64,000 bases of DNA, taken from Cyanobacteria bacterium SZAS-4. Lineage in GTDB: Bacteria; Cyanobacteriota; Vampirovibrionia; Obscuribacterales; Obscuribacteraceae. Positions 44,173 through 52,911 of this stretch are shown here, one piece after another; positions within the stretch are counted from its first letter, which is position 1; each line of letters opens with the position of its first letter. The notes beneath the pieces are model-generated. The model was not told where the DNA came from, did not search any database, and worked only from the letters and a program-made list of their open reading frames with translations. Position numbers and translations under genes: made by a program. The stretch lies in the NCBI GenBank assembly GCA_018266255.1, contig JAFEAT010000014.1, forward strand, positions 186,001 through 250,000, given 5' to 3'.

Positions 44173-45807
44173 ATGGACGAGACTTCGAATACTGATTTTA
44201 ATTCATCCGCCTTAACGTGGTTTCGATACAGCCGTTGGCTCGCCCTTATCAGTCTAGGGTTCATGTTAACCGCGGCTGCTTTTTTCATGCTCGCCAGACC
44301 GATGGACATTAGTCTGGATAACGCTTTGTTGTTGCAGTGCGGTCAGCTGCTACTTGAAAAAAAGCAGCTGTACGTCGACATCGTCGAAATAAATCCGCCG
44401 ATGATTATGTACTTGAGTATGATTCCAGCAGGATTGTCCAAGCTGATCGCGTCTTATCAGGCGCCTTGTTTCAACTTTTGCGTTTGCACCCTGTCAATAC
44501 TTTCTGCAGTTCTTGGCATTCGAATCCTTGATGGCGTCGAGAAGCCTGATGACAAAGCCTATGTTCCATCAGTGATTGTTGCATTGGGTGTTGGAGCATT
44601 GTTGATGTCTCCGATTATATATTTCGGTGAAAGAGAACATATCGCCGTTCTTCTGATTCTGCCGTTTTTCTTGCTGCGTTGGGTTCGAAACACCGGTGGT
44701 TCAACCTGCAAATTCCTTGCTTGTTTCGTCGGCATATTAGCTGGAATCGGGTGCTGCATAAAGCCTTATTTCCTTCTGCTACCAGGGTTTGCTGAGATTT
44801 TCTGGCTTTGTAAATCGCGCGATTTCAAGTCTTTGCTGAATGTGGAGATCGGGTCCGCAGCTTTGGCTTGTTTGCTTTACGCCGCTCACTTTCTACTATT
44901 GCCTGCGGAATCAAGACACAATTACTTTCAGGTTCTGATACCACTGACGGTGCAAGGCTATCAGGCTTACAACCACGATCTTCTCAAGATTATTGTTCTT
45001 GATAATGTGCCGCTGGTCAGACCTGTCCTTGTGATTGGCGCTTTGCTCTTAGCTATACTCTTGCGCCGCCGATGTTCCTTGTTGCTTCCCTGGTCTGCTT
45101 GGACTGTGGCTGGATATTTGATTTTCGTGCTGCAACAGAAGGGTTTCCACTATCACACAATTCCAATGCGCTACGGCATGGCGATGTTGTGTGTATTGGA
45201 AGTGATGACGCTACTGTTAATGGTGCGAGATAAAGTGTTCGCGAATCGGCAGCAGAAGCCCGCCACCGATGTCGTGACAGTAGTTTTTGTTCTTCTTGCG
45301 TTGCTCAGCCTGGGCGGTTGTGGTGCCATGGTTGTCAGATTTGTTCAAGCAGGCAAGCACAACTTTTATTTAGCCGAAAACTTGACTCCACCTTGCGCAG
45401 CGCAGGTTGTGCGCAGCAGCAATGAAGGTGATTCTGTCTTTTTCTTTGATACCGGTGGTGGTTACCAGTATCCAATGCTAGTGCAGTTGAATCGAAGACC
45501 GGGTTCGAGATTTATGGACATGTCGCCGTTCGCCATGGTCAGATACGTGCAGACGCACGCTAAGAGCGAAGAGCAGCGTAAAGAAGCGGCCTCATACGAA
45601 GATCAAATTTTGACTCAATTGGGAGATGATTTCGAATCCCGGAAAACGAAGCTCGTATTGATACCGGAGCATGAGTGGGCTTTGCCTGCCGACTTTTCAG
45701 TCTTTCAATATTTGGACGAGCACAGATTTTTCCAAAGGGAAATGAAGAACTACAAGCAAATTGCCTCGACCTGCAAGTATCGAGTCTATCAGCGAGTCAC
45801 TGACTGA
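44173..45807 (+). CDS. Polytopic membrane protein, GT-C glycosyltransferase-like
   Basis: A 544-residue protein with about 11 membrane helices and a C-terminal soluble domain of ~150 residues. DISLDNALLLQCGQLLLEKKQLYVDIVEINPPM in the first loop resembles the acidic loop of GT-C/PMT-like enzymes (Y-x-D-x-x-x-x-x-P-P). Function inferred from topology and neighbours. The 3' end overlaps the convergent SGNH gene by 19 bases. Confidence 0.75.
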   Translation: MDETSNTDFNSSALTWFRYSRWLALISLGFMLTAAAFFMLARPMDISLDNALLLQCGQLLLEKKQLYVDIVEINPPMIMYLSMIPAGLSKLIASYQAPCFNFCVCTLSILSAVLGIRILDGVEKPDDKAYVPSVIVALGVGALLMSPIIYFGEREHIAVLLILPFFLLRWVRNTGGSTCKFLACFVGILAGIGCCIKPYFLLLPGFAEIFWLCKSRDFKSLLNVEIGSAALACLLYAAHFLLLPAESRHNYFQVLIPLTVQGYQAYNHDLLKIIVLDNVPLVRPVLVIGALLLAILLRRRCSLLLPWSAWTVAGYLIFVLQQKGFHYHTIPMRYGMAMLCVLEVMTLLLMVRDKVFANRQQKPATDVVTVVFVLLALLSLGGCGAMVVRFVQAGKHNFYLAENLTPPCAAQVVRSSNEGDSVFFFDTGGGYQYPMLVQLNRRPGSRFMDMSPFAMVRYVQTHAKSEEQRKEAASYEDQILTQLGDDFESRKTKLVLIPEHEWALPADFSVFQYLDEHRFFQREMKNYKQIASTCKYRVYQRVTD

Positions 45808-47042
45808 GTGCGAACGTCTTTCATTTCTGCGTCGATTATCGGTGCCAACCGATCGATCAACTTGTGTGCTCCAGCTGCGTTAAGGTGAGCGCTGTCCAAG
45901 AAGTCGCTTGTGTGAAATTCACTGCCGTTGAAATCGACAAACTTTTGACCGTTAGCGATGGCTAGGGTTGATAGTTTCTGTGTGAAAGCCTCGTGAACGT
46001 GCGCTGGAAGAAGGGCGCGATTTTCTGTCGTCAGTGGCATTCCCACTAGGATTACGTGGATATTGCGTTTGCTGCAAGTTTGCAAGAGCTCCTTGAGAAA
46101 GCCCATTTGCTGGTCAAAAGCTTTTGCGGAAATGTTCTTGTAGTGCCCTTTGTATTCATCCAGATTTCGCTTTGGACCCATATTGGTCAAAGGTTCAACT
46201 GTGCTGGGAGGATTCTTATGAGCGAGTTCTTTGATCAGCGTTTTGCCAAACGACAAAAGATCTTGATGTTTGTCGTACATGAAGTACATACGCTTTCCGA
46301 TGCTCATTGCTTCAGTGTCGGCGCTCGGGAAATAGTTGCTAGCGTTTTTTGTGTAATCGTCGAAGTTAGAGAGCTGGTTGAAGTAAACACTTGCTGATGG
46401 ACTGCTGACAAAGGCGTCATAGAAATCGCGTGGACCGACGCCATACACCAGGACTTTTGGACGGTGAACGCCGTCAAAGTATCGGTCAACCACGCGAGAG
46501 GCATCGGATGCGCTCATCAGTGCTAGCGAAACGTTGAAAATCTTTCCAGCCTGAGCGCATTTCTTTTCCAGTGCTTCTGAACGCAGATTGTAATAAGCAG
46601 AATCAGGAAGGTTGTCTCCATGGTCTGCAAACCAGAGGGGGAAAATCATCAAGGACGAGCCGAACATGTAGACATCAGGATCGTTTACGTTTGTCAGTCG
46701 ATTTCGTCTGGCATCAAGAGTGCGTTCAAAACCGTTCTGTAACGCCCACATGAACAACGTCCAATCTTTCAAGCATTTCTTCGTATCGAAATTGCCTGTC
46801 AGGCATGCTTCGGTCACATTGGGCGAATGCCAAAAATTATGAGCCTGACTCTGGTTGTATGTAACGAGACCAGCGATGTTTACGAGAAGGAAAATACTGC
46901 AAGCCAAAAGTCCGGAACTTTGTCGAACTGTTTTGCCCTTAGCTCGAGTTAATAAAGAAGTTCCGGTTTGTTTGAGAGCTGGATTTAGATCAAGCGCAGT
47001 TGGCAGAAATTGCCCCTCAACGAGTCGGTGAAGCTTAGGCAC
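45789..47042 (-). CDS. SGNH/GDSL-like membrane-anchored protein (DUF1574-like)
   Basis: A 417-residue protein with one membrane segment at about 43-62 and a large outer domain. VYMFGSSLMIFPLWF carries the GxS nucleophile block and DSAHLNAAGAHKLID the DxxH block, the ends of an SGNH hydrolase fold. DltD, AlgJ/AlgX and cyanobacterial DUF1574 proteins share this plan; they act in O-acetylation of cell-surface polymers. Acyltransferase genes are present at 30.9 and 62.5 kb. Confidence 0.72.
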   Translation of the reverse strand: MPKLHRLVEGQFLPTALDLNPALKQTGTSLLTRAKGKTVRQSSGLLACSIFLLVNIAGLVTYNQSQAHNFWHSPNVTEACLTGNFDTKKCLKDWTLFMWALQNGFERTLDARRNRLTNVNDPDVYMFGSSLMIFPLWFADHGDNLPDSAYYNLRSEALEKKCAQAGKIFNVSLALMSASDASRVVDRYFDGVHRPKVLVYGVGPRDFYDAFVSSPSASVYFNQLSNFDDYTKNASNYFPSADTEAMSIGKRMYFMYDKHQDLLSFGKTLIKELAHKNPPSTVEPLTNMGPKRNLDEYKGHYKNISAKAFDQQMGFLKELLQTCSKRNIHVILVGMPLTTENRALLPAHVHEAFTQKLSTLAIANGQKFVDFNGSEFHTSDFLDSAHLNAAGAHKLIDRLAPIIDAEMKDVRTQSVTR

Positions 47043-47094
47043 CGATCATCCTATAGTAAAGAGAGAATGTCATGAGCGCGAGATCACACAAAGT

Positions 47095-48168
47095 TTGTCA
47101 GCAGTTTCGCCTGTTTTAGCAGCACAATTAGCTCTTTATCAAGATACTAAGCGGAAATGTTTGATTCAAAGACGAGCAGATTCGGTGATAATTGATGCAA
47201 TGACTTATTTTTCACCCAGTACAAGTGTGACTGCTATCTCAAACCAACTCGAAGACATTGTGTCGAAACAATCATCAGAGAACTTGAAGCTGTTCAAGGG
47301 CGGCTCTCTTCTGATGTCTATTGGTGAATTAGCCGGCAAGCTTCCGAGAGGCGGAGCTGGCATCCCTCGTTTGCTTGGACGAACATTTTGCCCTGACTCC
47401 ACTTTCGTTATCGAAACTGTCGGTGGTGCCAAAGTCGCAGTTGATTGCCAAAACCTGGATATGTACACGGGGGCACTCTGCACGAATAAGTCTCACGATC
47501 CTCACATCGTAGAAACGTGTAAAAGACTTGTCGGTCCTGGAGATGTTTTCTACGATATCGGCTCAAATGCAGGGTTTATAGCTTTGGACGTGGCAAAAAA
47601 TGCGAACGACCAGGCTAAGGTTTTTGCTTTCGAACCTCAACCGAGTTTGGCGAAACATAGCGCTCTCTCTTGCAAGTTGAACGGCTTTGTGAACATGAGC
47701 GTATACGAAGTCGCAGTCAGTGACAGCGAAGGAGTTCTCGATCTGTTTTTCGGATCTCACGCTAAACTTGCGAGCACTATATCTGGTGTAGATCCATCCA
47801 TAAGCAGAACAATTCCGTGTCAAAGTATAGTTATTGATAATCGCGTCGAGAGTGGAGAACTGCTGCCGCCGAACACAATCAAAATAGACATTGAAGGCGG
47901 TGAGATGGCGGCTCTCACGGGTGCTAAGAATACGATCGGTAAGTATCATCCTTCAATTATTTTTGAGGTCAATACTAATGTTGGGCGTGCAGGTTTTACC
48001 CGCTCAGACATCTTGGATTTGATCAAAAGTCTTGGAGACTACCAGTTCTATTTCATCACGTACGATGCAAAATATCGTCTGGCCGACGATATTGGAGATA
48101 CCTCGTTCACCGACATGCTAGCGATCTCGCCAGCCAACGTAGAGTTGATCAAAAGCCGCATCATCTAG
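47095..48168 (+). CDS. FkbM-family SAM methyltransferase
   Basis: A 357-residue protein. FYDIGSNAGFIALDVAK, VFAFEPQPSLAKHSA, IKIDIEGGEMAALTGAKNTI and IIFEVN are the FkbM motifs, in order between about 145 and 300. Members methylate sugar hydroxyls or other small substrates. The first ~110 residues are extra to the family core. The start is uncertain: TTG 47095 gives the longest form, and ATG 47203 (MTYFSPSTS) is an alternative. Confidence 0.87.
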   Translation: MSAVSPVLAAQLALYQDTKRKCLIQRRADSVIIDAMTYFSPSTSVTAISNQLEDIVSKQSSENLKLFKGGSLLMSIGELAGKLPRGGAGIPRLLGRTFCPDSTFVIETVGGAKVAVDCQNLDMYTGALCTNKSHDPHIVETCKRLVGPGDVFYDIGSNAGFIALDVAKNANDQAKVFAFEPQPSLAKHSALSCKLNGFVNMSVYEVAVSDSEGVLDLFFGSHAKLASTISGVDPSISRTIPCQSIVIDNRVESGELLPPNTIKIDIEGGEMAALTGAKNTIGKYHPSIIFEVNTNVGRAGFTRSDILDLIKSLGDYQFYFITYDAKYRLADDIGDTSFTDMLAISPANVELIKSRII

Positions 48169-49047
48169 TTAGCTCGTGATCACGATATCGTAGACTTCTG
48201 CGGAAGGTAAGTTTATTTGACCAAGTTGCTTAAACGAAGTTCGGTCTAAGATGGCAATTCGCGCATTCGGAATTGAGTTGGGACCTATTTTTTCATCGCC
48301 TCTGTGACGTATCGCACTTAGTCCGACGTAGATGTAATTCTTTCCAAAGGCTATTCCGCGTGTAAAGGCCCCTGGGAAAAGAATTTCGGTAATGCTTCCA
48401 TCGGCTTGTCGAATCAACAGTCTGTTCGTTTCTGAGTCACAAACATATTGACGCCCGTCTACATCCATACGAGGAGTGTGAGGTTTTGTCAGGCCATCCC
48501 AGAGTACATCACCTGATTCAAGGTCAAAGATAACACCATGTTCTTGCCACGATCCCGCGTAGTCAGACGGTTTTTCTTTCCGACCGAAACAGGAAACCAC
48601 ATAGCGGCCATTCCATAGATCGATACAGTTCAAATGCCATGAACCCTGCTCGCCAGGGAATTTCCATTGATATGCTAAATTTCCACCCTGGTCGAGTTGC
48701 ACTACTTCGTTGGTACCTGTTGATACCACATATAGTTGCCCAAATTGGAAGCGCACGTCGTGAACTTGTTTGTACGACTGGTTGACGATGCATGCTGTTC
48801 CGTCGGCTCCATAAAAATGCAATAGCATGTATGAACTGTGATAGATGGAGCGCACCAGCATATCGTAATCACGCCACAGTCCAGTACCAGATAGTCTGTC
48901 AACGACACGTATCGACGTGGGGCTGCCCTTTGAAATGGAAAACAGTCCGCCCATGTATGGTGGTTTCCATACAGCGGAAACCAGCAGATCATCTTCAAGA
49001 GTGAACTCTTCTGTGGTTTGCAGAGGAACGAGCAGAGTGTTCGACAA
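48169..49047 (-). CDS. DUF4915/TIGR03032-like beta-propeller protein
   Basis: A 292-residue protein of repeated beta-strands. GSWHLNCIDLWNGRYVVS, GVIFDLESGDVLWDGLTKPH, CDSETNRLLI and GIAFGKNYIYVGLSAIR follow the pattern of the TIGR03032/DUF4915 family, whose function is unknown and which often sits beside surface-polysaccharide genes. The start TTG 49047 is the first standard codon, but the open frame continues upstream to about 49100 without one. It lies immediately downstream of the first HprK-like gene on the same strand. Confidence 0.7.
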   Translation of the reverse strand: MSNTLLVPLQTTEEFTLEDDLLVSAVWKPPYMGGLFSISKGSPTSIRVVDRLSGTGLWRDYDMLVRSIYHSSYMLLHFYGADGTACIVNQSYKQVHDVRFQFGQLYVVSTGTNEVVQLDQGGNLAYQWKFPGEQGSWHLNCIDLWNGRYVVSCFGRKEKPSDYAGSWQEHGVIFDLESGDVLWDGLTKPHTPRMDVDGRQYVCDSETNRLLIRQADGSITEILFPGAFTRGIAFGKNYIYVGLSAIRHRGDEKIGPNSIPNARIAILDRTSFKQLGQINLPSAEVYDIVITS

Positions 49048-49127
49048 CCAGGCGATACTCTCTGCGCGTCTAGATTCTAACGTTATAAGTTTGTTTTCGA
49101 TGGTAAGTTGACCTCGAGGGGAGCCGC

Positions 49128-49874
49128 TCAGAGAGCTAGCTCCAATGTTTTCTCCAACCGTTCAGAAAGACTGCCACCTCTAAAGGAGAAGCAATGACTT
49201 TCAGGTACGCATTCCATAAATCGATCGGTTCCGCGCACACTAAGCAGATTTGATGTCGATAGTATTTTTCTGGTTTGGTCTGATTTTGATATTTGAGTGC
49301 ACGAAAACTCACCCATATCGGGCGACTGATCTAGGTGCAACCATGTTTCAAATCTGGCTTCATAACTTGGTTCTGCAGTGAAGGTCGAAAGCGGATACCA
49401 TTCACGCAAAATGAAACCTGGCAAGGCGATTCCGATTTCGCTCAGCAGTTTTCTTGTGCCTGGAAACAAATTGAATGGCGCGGCAAAACCAATGATTTTG
49501 TTGTCTCTGGTATTGATTATTGTCATGTCGTCGGCAATCACTTTCCACCCGTGTCTAAGTGCGAGGGCGATGGACAGTGTTGTTTTTCCGCTACCAGGAG
49601 CCCCTGAAATGAGCACTCTGCGCCCTTGTGGAGAGACCATAGACGCTGACTGAATTAGCAGGCAACCAACGTGCTGAGCGATAATCTGACGAAGCACCTC
49701 TGCGATGTCAAATGATAAGCCCATCTGAATATCGCAAACTGTCGTTTGAACGCTATTAGGAGCATGGCTGCGGGGCAAAAGCCGATCAAGTACCTGGCTG
49801 AATTCAGGATCGGCGTGAGTTAGAAGAAACTGCGCTGCTCCAAGTTGGTAAGTAGGTTTTGCCTTATTCATCAT
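49128..49874 (-). CDS. HPr-kinase-like P-loop protein (paralogue 1)
   Basis: A 248-residue protein related to the C-terminal catalytic domain of HPr kinase/phosphorylase. Walker A is GAPGSGKT at 91-98 and the second acidic motif is IADD near 113-116, followed by the conserved FAAPFNLFPGT. The N-terminus begins PTYQLGAAQF, shared with the other three copies. HprK-like enzymes in lasso-peptide loci phosphorylate precursor peptides. Together with paralogues 2-4 it brackets the NTase and thioredoxin genes. Confidence 0.82.
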   Translation of the reverse strand: MMNKAKPTYQLGAAQFLLTHADPEFSQVLDRLLPRSHAPNSVQTTVCDIQMGLSFDIAEVLRQIIAQHVGCLLIQSASMVSPQGRRVLISGAPGSGKTTLSIALALRHGWKVIADDMTIINTRDNKIIGFAAPFNLFPGTRKLLSEIGIALPGFILREWYPLSTFTAEPSYEARFETWLHLDQSPDMGEFSCTQISKSDQTRKILSTSNLLSVRGTDRFMECVPESHCFSFRGGSLSERLEKTLELAL

Positions 49875-50005
49875 CAGTCCCGCAACTCCGGTCTAATTTT
49901 TGCATTGTTTGTTCCAATTCGCTCACGATTATTCGAATGAAAGCTTTTTATTCGCTGCGAAGGTTATACTTCGCCGATTCGTGCGACTCAGGAACTCGGG
50001 ATCAA

Positions 50006-51316
50006 ATGATGAAACGCAGTGCTCTCTTACTTTTTTTCTGCTTAATAACGTTAATAAATTCAGCGCCTGCGGAAACTGCTCAAACAAACGGTGGGTCAAC
50101 CGACTCTGTAGAACCGGTTCACACAAGCGAACGCTTACCCGAGACCGTAGCGTCGCCTGCGGATGGCATCGCAAAAGCCGAGCAATTGCTTAAAATGAGC
50201 TGTGATTTTTATCGCAGTCTCAACAGTATCTCTGGACAGCTGACTTCAGATACAACAACTAAAAAGGACTCTGAAGTCACACATAAGATGCATTTGATTG
50301 GATTTGAGTTCGAGCGCTCCAAGTATTTGAGCGTCAAAGTTTTGAAACCAGTGCACGGGGGAGTGGCAGTCCTCAACGGTTCGAATGCTTCTTTCTACAA
50401 TCCGAAATGGAAAACGTATGCGAAAGCAACCATAAATTCTTTCGATCAGATTTTTCAAAATCAGGATTTCAGTTTTGTCACTGATGGAGTGCTCTCAGAC
50501 ACCTTGTTTCAGGCACTCCTTTCCGATGATCCATATGCCGGAATTTTAAAAAATCGGAAAATAAAAAGTTATGACGGCATCACTAAAATTGGTGGAGAAA
50601 GCTGCCATCAAATCACATTTTCTACAAGCGACATGACCTGCGATAGTTATATATGGCTGTCAGCCGGCGATAAGCCCTGGGTTCGGAAATATACGCCAGT
50701 GCGAGATTGCCCAATAAATTTTTTGCCTGTTCGCCCTGGTCCGGTCACGCAGTTGTCGATCAATGCATCTTACGATCGCATGCGTGACAATTATGCTGTT
50801 CGGAAAAGAGCGCTTAAACCCTCTGCGAGTAGTAAATCTGCGACGCATCTAGCAGGCTCTGCTGGAGATGACGCTCGTCAGATCATGGTCGGTCAACGAG
50901 CGCCAAAAGTAAATATAAGCACCACCGATGGTGGTAAATTTAGTTTGTCTAGAGTGCGTGGGAAAGTAGTCGTTATGGATTTCTGGGCCACATGGTGTGG
51001 GCCATGTGTTCGTGCGATGCCGGTTCTCGAGTCGATCACTGGCGGTTTTCCAAAGTCTGATATCGCTTTTATCGCTGTCAATGAAAAGGAAGAACCCGAG
51101 AAAGTGCAAGCGTTTTTGCGCGAAAAGTCTCTAAATCCGCTTGTGGGTTTTGATAAAGACGGTGAGGTAAGCCAGCGCTATCGAGTTGTGGGCATACCGC
51201 AGACGGTAATAATTGGACGAGACGGAAAGGTGAAGTCAGTTCACGTTGGGGTTGGTCCGAACTTCAAAGACCAGTTGACGAAAGAATTGCAGTCTCTTGT
51301 TTCTGAAAAGAAGTGA
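50006..51316 (+). CDS. Exported TlpA-like thioredoxin with N-terminal DUF2092-like domain
   Basis: A 436-residue protein with a signal peptide (KRSALLLFFCLITLINSAPA, cleavage near 22). Residues ~65-290 are beta-rich and resemble the DUF2092/LolA-like fold (FYRSLNSISGQL, ISYDGITKIGGESCHQI-type strands). Residues ~310-435 are a TlpA/ResA thioredoxin with the WCGPC redox pair in DFWATWCGPCVRAM and the cis-Pro GIPQTVII. It acts outside the cytoplasm as a thiol oxidoreductase. ATG 50006/50009 is chosen because it opens the signal peptide; longer versions add a non-hydrophobic leader. It sits between two HprK-like genes on the opposite strand. Confidence 0.88.
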   Translation: MMKRSALLLFFCLITLINSAPAETAQTNGGSTDSVEPVHTSERLPETVASPADGIAKAEQLLKMSCDFYRSLNSISGQLTSDTTTKKDSEVTHKMHLIGFEFERSKYLSVKVLKPVHGGVAVLNGSNASFYNPKWKTYAKATINSFDQIFQNQDFSFVTDGVLSDTLFQALLSDDPYAGILKNRKIKSYDGITKIGGESCHQITFSTSDMTCDSYIWLSAGDKPWVRKYTPVRDCPINFLPVRPGPVTQLSINASYDRMRDNYAVRKRALKPSASSKSATHLAGSAGDDARQIMVGQRAPKVNISTTDGGKFSLSRVRGKVVVMDFWATWCGPCVRAMPVLESITGGFPKSDIAFIAVNEKEEPEKVQAFLREKSLNPLVGFDKDGEVSQRYRVVGIPQTVIIGRDGKVKSVHVGVGPNFKDQLTKELQSLVSEKK

Positions 51317-51323
51317 ATCAGAA

Positions 51324-52070
51324 CTACTGACAGAGTTGCAAAATCTTTTTCAGCCGTTCGTCCAGAGTGCCATCTTCTATTTCAAAACACTGAGCTGTGC
51401 TTACGTATGAGAGCAACTTCTCCCCTGCTTCAGGCACTCGGATGATATTCGAAATAGGCAGGCACTTTCGATAGTACTCGCCCGCCGACAGTTCTGTTAC
51501 GCGAAAGTTCGATTCCTGGTACGTGCGAGTGAACACGAAGCACACATCAAAGAATGCGCTGGCACCCGAAGGAGCCGACATTTTTCCAAGCGGTGACCAT
51601 TCGACCATGACTATCGGGTCTGGCACTTTGCCGATAGAATCGCGCAGTAACTCTTTAGTGCCAGGCTTAAGTGAAAAAGGTGCACCAAAAGTAATCAGCT
51701 CGTCTTTGTTGAAATCTATCAACAGAATATCTTCAGCAATTACTTTCCAGTCATAGGCTAATGCCAGTGCCATGGTTGTAGTGCTTTTACCGGCGCCTGA
51801 GCGACCGACAATTAGTACTCTCTTTCCATTTGGAGTGATCAAGCAACCGGCATCAAGCCAAAGGCAACCTTCATGCAGTGCGAAAATTCTATTTTGCAAT
51901 TCGCGCAAATCGTTAGTGCTGACGTGATGAATTTCGCTTTCATCGGCATCGGTACAGCGTGGCAAAAGAATTTCCAAATTACCCAGAAATGGAGGCAATC
52001 CATTTTCGATGGAAAATGCGATTCTACCTAATTTGTAAACTGCCGGTGGGTTGGGTTTGCCAGGTGTCAC
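51324..52070 (-). CDS. HPr-kinase-like P-loop protein (paralogue 2)
   Basis: A 248-residue HprK-like protein: shared N-terminus VYKLGRIAFSIENG, Walker A GRSGAGKS at 89-96, acidic motif IAEDILLID, then FGAPFSLKPGT. The GTG start overlaps the stop of paralogue 3 by four bases (GTGA), so the two are translationally coupled. Confidence 0.82.
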   Translation of the reverse strand: MTPGKPNPPAVYKLGRIAFSIENGLPPFLGNLEILLPRCTDADESEIHHVSTNDLRELQNRIFALHEGCLWLDAGCLITPNGKRVLIVGRSGAGKSTTTMALALAYDWKVIAEDILLIDFNKDELITFGAPFSLKPGTKELLRDSIGKVPDPIVMVEWSPLGKMSAPSGASAFFDVCFVFTRTYQESNFRVTELSAGEYYRKCLPISNIIRVPEAGEKLLSYVSTAQCFEIEDGTLDERLKKILQLCQ

Positions 52071-52843
52071 AGGGTAAGGTCTCCGTTATTTAGCGGCGCT
52101 TTGGCGTCGCAAAGCTGGAGGATTGTTTGAATGCGCTCTTTTAAACTGCCGTCTTTGATCAGATAGCAGCTGTCTTCTGAAACATACTCGCAAATCTTAT
52201 CCGCTGCTCCATTTACGAGGGCAATGTTCGATTTTTGCAATATGGCTCGTATGTATTCTGGCACAGAGATTTTTTCTAAGCTAATTGCGCCGCCTCGCGG
52301 TTTATCGAAGTGGATGACCAGGTCGATTCCGGCTTTCCTATTGCAACCCAGGTTTTTATCATTCAGAGCCATCCAGACCGTGCTTGGATCCGGGAATTTA
52401 TCAGGCTGGAAGGTCGTTTTCAGGAGGTCGAAAGTGCCCGGTTTAATCGCAAATGGTGATGCGAAATTTATTATTTCGTTGGTGGTCATGTCGATGTGTG
52501 TAATGTCTTCTGAAATGACTTTCCAGCCATAGTTGAAGACGAGACCCAAGACCGTAGTGCTTTTGCCGCTGCTCAAAGGTCCGGAAATCAGGACTGTTTG
52601 ACCTTGCGGAGAAACAATTGTGGCTCCAAGTATCCAGATCGAAGAAAAATGCAGTTTATGGACTTGATTGATCACATCGAGCAAAGTCTCGATGGAATCA
52701 GCCTTTGCATCGAATGTATGTATGAGGTCCGAATTTATGCTGTCGAAAGCAGGCACGAAACTTTCGAGTTCTCGCCTCAAGTTTGCGTCACCATTAGTGA
52801 CTGAAAAGATGACGTGTCCCAGTTTGTACGTCGGCTTAATGAT
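52067..52843 (-). CDS. HPr-kinase-like P-loop protein (paralogue 3), non-canonical start
   Basis: With the first standard start (TTG 52780) the product has 237 residues and lacks the N-terminal strand found in the other copies. The frame continues upstream, without ATG/GTG/TTG, as KPTYKLGHVIFSVTNG, which aligns with PTYQLGAAQF, VYKLGRIAFS and VYQLGRVVFT. The upstream stop is at 52861-52859, so the start must be ATC 52843, ATT 52840 or CTG 52858. AAGAG lies 7 bases before ATC 52843. Length becomes 258, like its paralogues. Walker A is GPLSSGKS and the acidic motif ISEDITHID, followed by FASPFAIKPGT. Confidence 0.75.
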   Translation of the reverse strand: MIKPTYKLGHVIFSVTNGDANLRRELESFVPAFDSINSDLIHTFDAKADSIETLLDVINQVHKLHFSSIWILGATIVSPQGQTVLISGPLSSGKSTTVLGLVFNYGWKVISEDITHIDMTTNEIINFASPFAIKPGTFDLLKTTFQPDKFPDPSTVWMALNDKNLGCNRKAGIDLVIHFDKPRGGAISLEKISVPEYIRAILQKSNIALVNGAADKICEYVSEDSCYLIKDGSLKERIQTILQLCDAKAPLNNGDLTL

Positions 52844-52911
52844 TGTCGCGCTCTTCAGTCAAGGCAGCAAATACTCTCAAAAATGGTATCCTGAATGGTT
52901 TTGGCAAGTCA

